DNA from: Kiritimatiellia bacterium
GTDB lineage: Bacteria > Verrucomicrobiota > Kiritimatiellia > SLAD01
Direction: 5' to 3'
Length of the DNA stretch: 5,736 bases
Assembly (NCBI GenBank): GCA_007126995.1
Contig: SLAD01000285.1
Location: forward strand, 1-5,736
In this document: positions 1 through 3,578 of the stretch, in pieces
Position numbering within the stretch: the first letter of the stretch is position 1
Layout: each line of letters starts with the position of its first letter
Position numbers and translations under genes: made by a program
Notes under the pieces: model-generated
Seen by the model: only the letters and a program-made list of their open reading frames with translations
The model's database searches: none
Told to the model about the DNA's origin: nothing

Positions 1-504
1 CGGATCGAAGTACGTCTGTTCGTAACGGATGACGACATCATCGGTGGTGAGCAAACAGTAGTGGCAAGCTTCCTGTCGCGCTTGAACCAGGTTGCCGGTG
101 AGTATCAAGTGGAAACCGCGCTCACGGAGGAGGTTGATCCAGCCTGGGTGGGCAAGCGCCTGTTTGTTCAAATCGTCGTCGACAGCGAGAACGAGTCAAC
201 ATCATTTGCGCATCTGGACAACTTTGAATTGGTTGCCCTCAATCCTGAAGGCGAGGCGCCCGAGCCGGAAGTGGTTAGCATCTCGATTGTAGGCGATGCA
301 TTGACCCTGTCCGCGACTGGCGTGGAAGAAATCACGCCTCTGGTTGAGTACACGCTCGACTTGGTCAATCCGGATTGGCAATCCATTACGCCGACCAGTT
401 CAGACATCGTCAACGGAACGACCATTTGGACGTTCGATCTCGGCGCTGTGAACTCAGCTGTCGCCTTCTTCCGCGTGGTAGATGACGAGTCGGAAGGAGA
501 GTAG
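1..504 (+). CDS. C-terminal part of a secreted or surface beta-sandwich protein (5' end outside window)
   Basis: The reading frame is open from the first base and stops with TAG at 502-504, giving 167 visible residues. A GTG at 61 is an internal codon, not a convincing start, because the frame continues upstream and no ribosome site precedes it. Residues about 1-80 look like the last strands of a jelly-roll, carbohydrate-binding-like domain: alternating hydrophobic strands, a 'W-x-G-K-R-L-F-V-Q-I' strand, then 'HLDNFEL', which resembles the closing strand of galactose-binding-like folds. An acidic, proline-containing linker (about 80-90) leads to a terminal beta-rich domain that ends 'AVAFFRVVDDESEGE'. 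A comparable FFR ending is present in the glycosidase at 3579-5736. The catalytic or main domain, if any, is outside the window, so no function is assigned. The acidic composition and lack of Cys fit an exported protein. The next gene begins 46 bases downstream on the same strand, so co-transcription is possible. Confidence 0.88.
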   Translation, partial: RIEVRLFVTDDDIIGGEQTVVASFLSRLNQVAGEYQVETALTEEVDPAWVGKRLFVQIVVDSENESTSFAHLDNFELVALNPEGEAPEPEVVSISIVGDALTLSATGVEEITPLVEYTLDLVNPDWQSITPTSSDIVNGTTIWTFDLGAVNSAVAFFRVVDDESEGE

Positions 505-537
505 GCCGATCGGTGGCATAACATCCGAATGAGTCGT

Positions 538-542
538 GGGAG
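538..542 (+). promoter_or_regulatory. Ribosome binding site choosing the ATG start at 551
   Basis: GGGAG lies eight bases before the ATG at 551. An alternative in-frame GTG at 536 would overlap this site and has no Shine-Dalgarno sequence of its own. Starting at ATG also puts a basic n-region (MLVKR) directly at the N-terminus, as a signal peptide needs. Confidence 0.65.
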
Positions 543-550
543 ATGCTGAT

Positions 551-1189
551 ATGCTTGTAAAACGTGGCGTCGTGATTGTGTTGGGTAGTCTCGTTTGTTT
601 GTCCGCGATAGAGGCGGTACAGGCGCAAGGGAAGAGCCGGGAACGGTACGTCGAAAGACGATTGAGCTGGGCCGAAAACAACCCGCATTGGAATCCCACC
701 CGGGAGGAGTTAGAGGAACAGTTCGACCGATTGGACGTGGACGGCGATGGGTATCTCTCCGAGGCCGAGTGGGCAGCCGAGCGGCCGGAAGACCGCGGCT
801 TCGGTGCTCGACCGGAGGGCCTGACCCGACCGCAGTTCGTGCGGCAGAACATGCAGTGGGCGCGGAATAATCCGCGTTGGAATCCGACGCGCGAGGATCT
901 GGAGGCGCTGTTCGACGAGTGGGATACCGATGGTGATGGCATCCTGACCGAGGAAGAGCGGGCAGCCGGCCGAGCGGCCCGCGAAGCTGCAAGGGAGGAC
1001 GCTGAGCCTGCCCCGCAAGTCGCGGAAGGTTTAACGAAGGAGCAGTTTGTGCGTCAACGATTGCAGCGGGCGCGAAACGATCCGCGTTGGAATCCTACCC
1101 GGGAGGAATTGGAGCGTCGCTTCGATGAATTGGACGTGGATGGCGATGGCGTCCTGACCGAAAAAGAGCTTGAAGCCGAGCGACGCTAG
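551..1189 (+). CDS. Secreted triple EF-hand repeat protein (paralog A)
   Basis: The product is 212 residues from the ATG. Residues 1-25 form a classical signal peptide: basic MLVKR, a hydrophobic core, and a VQA|Q cleavage site. There is no lipobox, so it is predicted to be a soluble periplasmic or extracellular protein. The mature part is three repeats, each with a helix ending in NPxWNPTRE[ED]LE and then one canonical 12-residue EF-hand loop. The loops are DVDGDGYLSEAE (62-73), DTDGDGILTEEE (125-136) and DVDGDGVLTEKE (195-206). All have Asp at positions 1, 3 and 5, Ser/Thr at 9 and Glu at 12, so calcium binding is well supported by family knowledge. Repeats 2 and 3 are separated by an Ala/Arg/Glu/Pro linker, making their spacing longer than that of repeats 1 and 2. 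No enzymatic domain is present and the biological role is unknown. It is paralogous to the protein at 2755-3384. A strong terminator follows. Confidence 0.93.
   Translation: MLVKRGVVIVLGSLVCLSAIEAVQAQGKSRERYVERRLSWAENNPHWNPTREELEEQFDRLDVDGDGYLSEAEWAAERPEDRGFGARPEGLTRPQFVRQNMQWARNNPRWNPTREDLEALFDEWDTDGDGILTEEERAAGRAAREAAREDAEPAPQVAEGLTKEQFVRQRLQRARNDPRWNPTREELERRFDELDVDGDGVLTEKELEAERR
629..1189 (+). repeat. Three diverged coding repeats of the WNPTRE/EF-hand module
   Basis: The units begin at about 629, 818 and 1028. Each encodes [YF]V-x-x-x-x-x-x-x-A-x-[NS]-[ND]-P-x-W-N-P-T-R-E, then a short helix and one EF loop. The unit length is about 63 codons between copies 1 and 2 and 70 between copies 2 and 3. 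The DNA has diverged much more than in the paralogous gene at 2851-3384, but the protein motif is held. Confidence 0.9.
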
Positions 1190-1258
1190 ATGGCAATGCG
1201 TCGCACGCGTTTTTCGGATGCCGGATATAGCGTAAAGACCTGCGTCGAAGATTCAAAC

Positions 1259-1291
1259 GGGGGCGCGATCCTATGCGCCCCTGTTTTTTTT
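1259..1291 (+). terminator. Rho-independent terminator after the first EF-hand gene
   Basis: A perfect 7-bp GC-rich stem pairs GGGGCGC (1260-1266) with GCGCCCC (1275-1281) across an 8-base loop. A further G-T wobble pair is possible at its base (1259/1282). The stem is followed by an uninterrupted run of eight T at 1284-1291. It lies about 70 bases past the stop codon at 1189. It should separate transcription of the upstream genes from the phosphatase gene, which implies that the latter has its own promoter between 1292 and 1396. I could not identify a good promoter there. Confidence 0.92.
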
Positions 1292-1384
1292 CGTGTGGTG
1301 TCTTTTGTGCGCGGAAGGAATATGCTAAGGCTTAGTCTCCCGGATACACTCGATTGGGGTGTGAGAAGACCATGATATAAATTT

Positions 1385-1389
1385 GGGGA
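1385..1389 (+). promoter_or_regulatory. Ribosome binding site of the PAS-phosphatase gene
   Basis: GGGGA is placed seven bases before the ATG at 1397. The next in-frame ATG (codon 18) has no comparable site, which supports 1397 as the start. Confidence 0.55.
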
Positions 1390-1396
1390 CGAGTTT

Positions 1397-2662
1397 ATGC
1401 CACAAGATCATTCCCTTTCGCAGGGCGACCAGCCCAAGCCGCCGGATATGCAGCATTGCCTGATGCATCTGCTGCGCGAAACGCCCGACAATATCTACTT
1501 CAAGGATTTGAGCGGGCGGTTCCTGCTGGTTAGTCACGCGATGGCCCAGTATTTTAAGCTGGATCATCCGGAGCAAGCGTATGGCAAGACCGATTTCGAT
1601 TTCTTTTCGGAGGTACACGCGCGGGAAGCCTTGGAGGATGAGAAGACGATCATTGAAACCAGTCGCCCGATTATCGGCAAGGAAGAGAAGGAAACCTGGC
1701 CGGACGGGCGGGAAACATGGGTCAGTACATCCAAAGAGCCGCTGATCGATGACAATGGCCGTATCGTCGGGACGTTCGGTATTTCACGAGATATCACGGC
1801 CCGGAAGCTGGCCGAGGCGAGGGCGGCTCGGTATGCGGCGCAACTGGAGCGCATGAATGCGTCATTGCTGTCGGATTTGACGCTGGCCGGCGAATTGCAG
1901 GAGGCCTTGCTGCCGGTCGACTATCCTGCTTTTCCTCCCAGTGCGACTGCTCAGGAGAGCGCCTTGCGATTCGCGCATCGCTATGTCCCATCACAGGGGG
2001 TAGCGGGCGACTTTTTCTCGGTGATCCCAATATCGGAACGGGTGGCGAGCGTCTTCATTTGCGACGGCATGGGGCATGGTGTGCGTGCGGCGCTGCTCGC
2101 TTCCATGCTTTCATCGTTATTCCGTGAGCAGGTCCGGACGGTGAGCGACCCGTCTGTCTGTCTTGCTCGCCTGGACCGCGAGTTGCATACCCTTCTGAAA
2201 GGCCGCTCAGACGTATGGTTTGCTACGGCCATCTGTCTGTCCATTGATGCGGAGACGGGTGTGTTCCAGTATGCGAATGCGGGCCACATCATGCCGCTGG
2301 TGGCGCGAAGCGAACTGGGCGGGGTCGAACCTCTCTTCGGCGGAGAGGTAAAAAATGGGCCAGCGCTTGGGTTGGTTCGTAACGCTGTATTTTCAAGCCA
2401 GGAGGGCCAATTGCGGGACGGCGATCGCATGTTGTTGTTCACCGACGGCTTGGTCGAGCGGGCCAATCAGCATGCGCAGGATTTTGGCATGGGAGGAGTG
2501 AGCCGTGCTTTTGGTGAAGTCGTCGGTCTGGGGTTGGACGACGGGGTCGAAAGGATCTTGCACTCCGCCCGCGCGTTCGGTGAAGCGGATTGCTTTGAAG
2601 ATGATGTTTGCATGTTGTGCATTGAGAAACAGCCGGGCAGGCATGTTAAAGAAAACCATTGA
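1397..2662 (+). CDS. PAS-domain PP2C (SpoIIE/RsbU-type) serine/threonine phosphatase
   Basis: This 421-residue protein has no signal peptide or membrane segment, so it is predicted to be cytoplasmic. Residues about 20-137 are a PAS sensor domain: 'TPDNIYFKDLSGRF' opens it and 'GRIVGTFGISRDITARK' is the typical C-terminal end. A helical, probably coiled-coil linker (about 137-175) containing 'LAGELQEALLP' precedes the phosphatase domain (about 185-412), as in RsbU-like proteins. Visible metal-site motifs are AGDFF (D205), CDGMGHG (D223), FTDG (D350) and EDD (402-403); ANAGH (293-297) is also typical. The usual second Asp of GGDFYD is Ser here. That also occurs in SpoIIE itself to my knowledge, and the core Asp residues are all present, so activity is expected. 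Known relatives dephosphorylate STAS-domain anti-sigma antagonists to release sigma factors, or act in other partner-switching systems. No STAS or anti-sigma kinase gene is in the window, so the substrate is unknown. The PAS ligand is also unknown. Confidence 0.96.
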   Translation: MPQDHSLSQGDQPKPPDMQHCLMHLLRETPDNIYFKDLSGRFLLVSHAMAQYFKLDHPEQAYGKTDFDFFSEVHAREALEDEKTIIETSRPIIGKEEKETWPDGRETWVSTSKEPLIDDNGRIVGTFGISRDITARKLAEARAARYAAQLERMNASLLSDLTLAGELQEALLPVDYPAFPPSATAQESALRFAHRYVPSQGVAGDFFSVIPISERVASVFICDGMGHGVRAALLASMLSSLFREQVRTVSDPSVCLARLDRELHTLLKGRSDVWFATAICLSIDAETGVFQYANAGHIMPLVARSELGGVEPLFGGEVKNGPALGLVRNAVFSSQEGQLRDGDRMLLFTDGLVERANQHAQDFGMGGVSRAFGEVVGLGLDDGVERILHSARAFGEADCFEDDVCMLCIEKQPGRHVKENH

Positions 2663-2667
2663 CGACA

Positions 2668-2696
2668 TTGCGTTTTTGTGCAACATTTATGATACA
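2668..2696 (+). promoter_or_regulatory. Weak candidate promoter upstream of the second EF-hand gene
   Basis: TTGCGT (2668-2673) and the overlapping -10-like elements TATGAT (2688-2693) and GATACA (2691-2696) sit in an AT-richer patch just after the phosphatase stop codon. The spacing is 14 bases to TATGAT or 17 to GATACA, so neither pairing is ideal. The -10-like TATGAT is a good match alone. Transcription could instead read through from the phosphatase gene, since no terminator separates them. Confidence 0.25.
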
Positions 2697-2701
2697 AATG
2701 T

Positions 2702-2718
2702 GCGACATTCGTTGTCGC
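2702..2718 (+). promoter_or_regulatory. Inverted repeat in the leader of the second EF-hand gene
   Basis: GCGACA (2702-2707) and TGTCGC (2713-2718) form a perfect 6-bp inverted repeat around TTCGT. No T-run follows, so it is not an intrinsic terminator. It lies 25 bases before the ribosome binding site and could be an operator or an RNA hairpin. The role is not shown. Confidence 0.3.
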
Positions 2719-2742
2719 GGTGTTGATGGCAATTGAACGAAT

Positions 2743-2747
2743 GGAGA
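2743..2747 (+). promoter_or_regulatory. Ribosome binding site choosing the ATG start at 2755
   Basis: GGAGA is placed seven bases before the ATG at 2755. The in-frame GTG at 2749 would be only one base away from it, which is too close. ATG is therefore the better start and gives a typical signal peptide beginning MRLST. Confidence 0.65.
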
Positions 2748-2754
2748 AGTGGAT

Positions 2755-3384
2755 ATGAGACTCAGTACCAGTGTGGCCGTGTTGTTGAGTGGCCTTTTTG
2801 TTTGGACGTGGAGCCCGCCTGCGGTCGAGGCTCAGGGCATCGATGAGGAGGGATTGACCAAGGAGCAATATGTGCGCCAGCGCATGCGCTGGGCCCGCAG
2901 TAACCCGCGTTGGAATCCGACGCGCGAGGAGTTGGAGGCACGCTTTGATGAATACGATGCCGACGGCGATGGAATTTTGACGCCGGCGGAATATGAGGCC
3001 GGGCGCGCGGGGCGTGAAGCGGAAGAAGAGGATGGCTTGACCAAGGAGCAATACGTTCGTCAGCGCCTGCAATGGGCCCGGAATAACCCGCGTTGGAACC
3101 CGACGCGCGAGGAGTTAGAGGCGCGCTTTGATGAATACGATGCCGACGGCGATGGGATTTTGACGCCGGCGGAATATGAGGCCGGGCGCGCGGCGCGTGA
3201 AGCGCAAGATGAGGACGGCTTGACGAAGGAACAATACGTTCGCCAGCGTCTCCAATGGGCGCGGAATAACCCGCGTTGGAATCCGACCCGCGAGGAGCTG
3301 GAGGCGCGCTTCGATGAACTGGACACCGATGGCGATGGCTTCTTGTCCGAGGAGGAGCTGGAGGCGGGCAGAGGCAGGCGTTAA
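2755..3384 (+). CDS. Secreted triple EF-hand repeat protein (paralog B)
   Basis: The product is 209 residues from the ATG. Residues 1-26 are a signal peptide with a hydrophobic core and a VEA|Q cleavage site. There is no lipobox, so it is predicted to be periplasmic or extracellular. The mature part is three repeats with an exact 61-residue period, each opening GLTKEQYVRQR, then WAR-x-NPRWNPTREELEARFDE, then one EF-hand loop. The loops are DADGDGILTPAE (68-79 and again 129-140) and DTDGDGFLSEEE (190-201), all with the full set of calcium ligands. The protein has no Cys after the signal peptide and is highly charged. It shares the repeat, the signal-peptide end (AQG) and the three-copy layout with the protein at 551-1189, so they are paralogs. 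It begins 92 bases after the phosphatase stop and could be transcribed with it or from its own promoter. The function is unknown; calcium binding is the only role the sequence supports. Confidence 0.95.
   Translation: MRLSTSVAVLLSGLFVWTWSPPAVEAQGIDEEGLTKEQYVRQRMRWARSNPRWNPTREELEARFDEYDADGDGILTPAEYEAGRAGREAEEEDGLTKEQYVRQRLQWARNNPRWNPTREELEARFDEYDADGDGILTPAEYEAGRAAREAQDEDGLTKEQYVRQRLQWARNNPRWNPTREELEARFDELDTDGDGFLSEEELEAGRGRR
2851..3384 (+). repeat. Tandem 183-bp coding repeats (two full copies and a shorter third)
   Basis: The units start at 2851, 3034 and 3217. Hand alignment of copies 1 and 2 (183 bases each, no gaps) gives about 17 mismatches, mostly at third codon positions, with a nearly unbroken match through the EF loop and the following helix. 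Copy 3 matches copy 2 up to the EF loop and then departs in its last third, ending with the gene. Confidence 0.93.
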
Positions 3385-3578
3385 CCAGCCGCGCCAGTCA
3401 CATCTGCCGTCGCGTGAAGAGCAGACGCCGGGCTATGCACCGCGCTAGCGCTGTTAGGGCTCCCTTCATTCGCACGGCTCACCGGGACGGTTCGCCCCAC
3501 CTATCCCATCACGCGATGAGGCCTCCCGCCGAACCGACCCAAGGGACCGACGACAAAATGAAACGGGTCTCACGCGTA
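3385..3578. other. Convergent intergenic gap, no gene seen
   Basis: This stretch separates two genes that point toward each other. No credible coding frame, RNA gene or T-run-bearing hairpin was seen on either strand. It holds a perfect 10-base palindrome, GCGCTAGCGC (3442-3451). It also holds a loose inverted repeat of GGTTCG (3489-3494) with CGAACC (3530-3535) around a 35-base loop. Neither has the form of an intrinsic terminator. Confidence 0.6.

Noticed and set aside
551..630. Possible lipoprotein signal in the first EF-hand protein because of a Cys in the signal peptide
   Set aside because: The residue before the Cys is Val, not Gly, Ala or Ser, so no lipobox is formed. A VQA|Q signal peptidase I site fits better.
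168..992. Long minus-strand open frame (274 codons) across the first two genes
   Set aside because: It spans two well supported plus-strand genes, has a low-complexity Arg/Ser/Pro-rich translation typical of an antisense frame, and matches no recognisable domain.
1325..1335. Short palindrome CTAAG-G-CTTAG as an operator upstream of the phosphatase
   Set aside because: Five-base arms around one base are expected by chance in this length. There is no second copy and no associated promoter.
1190..1375. Small plus-strand open frame of 61 codons between the first EF-hand gene and the phosphatase
   Set aside because: It begins right at the preceding stop codon without a ribosome site and runs straight through the intrinsic terminator at 1259-1291.
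1354..1381. Possible promoter TTGGGG/TATAAA before the phosphatase gene
   Set aside because: With this -10 the transcript would begin at about the ribosome binding site (1385-1389), leaving almost no leader. The -35 match is also poor.
1985..2020. Idea that the phosphatase is inactive because GGDFYD reads AGDFFS
   Set aside because: The first Asp, which is the metal ligand, is present along with the other metal-site Asp residues. SpoIIE itself lacks the second Asp of this motif to my knowledge.
2467..3072. Minus-strand open frame of 201 codons over the phosphatase end and paralog B start
   Set aside because: It is antisense to two confirmed genes and crosses their intergenic gap. The frame stays open because of the repeat composition and codon bias.
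629..3384. EF-hand repeats as cellulosomal dockerin domains
   Set aside because: Dockerins carry two loops in about 60-70 residues with an Asp-rich F-hand pattern. These units have one loop per about 61 residues plus a WNPTRE segment, and no cohesin is visible.
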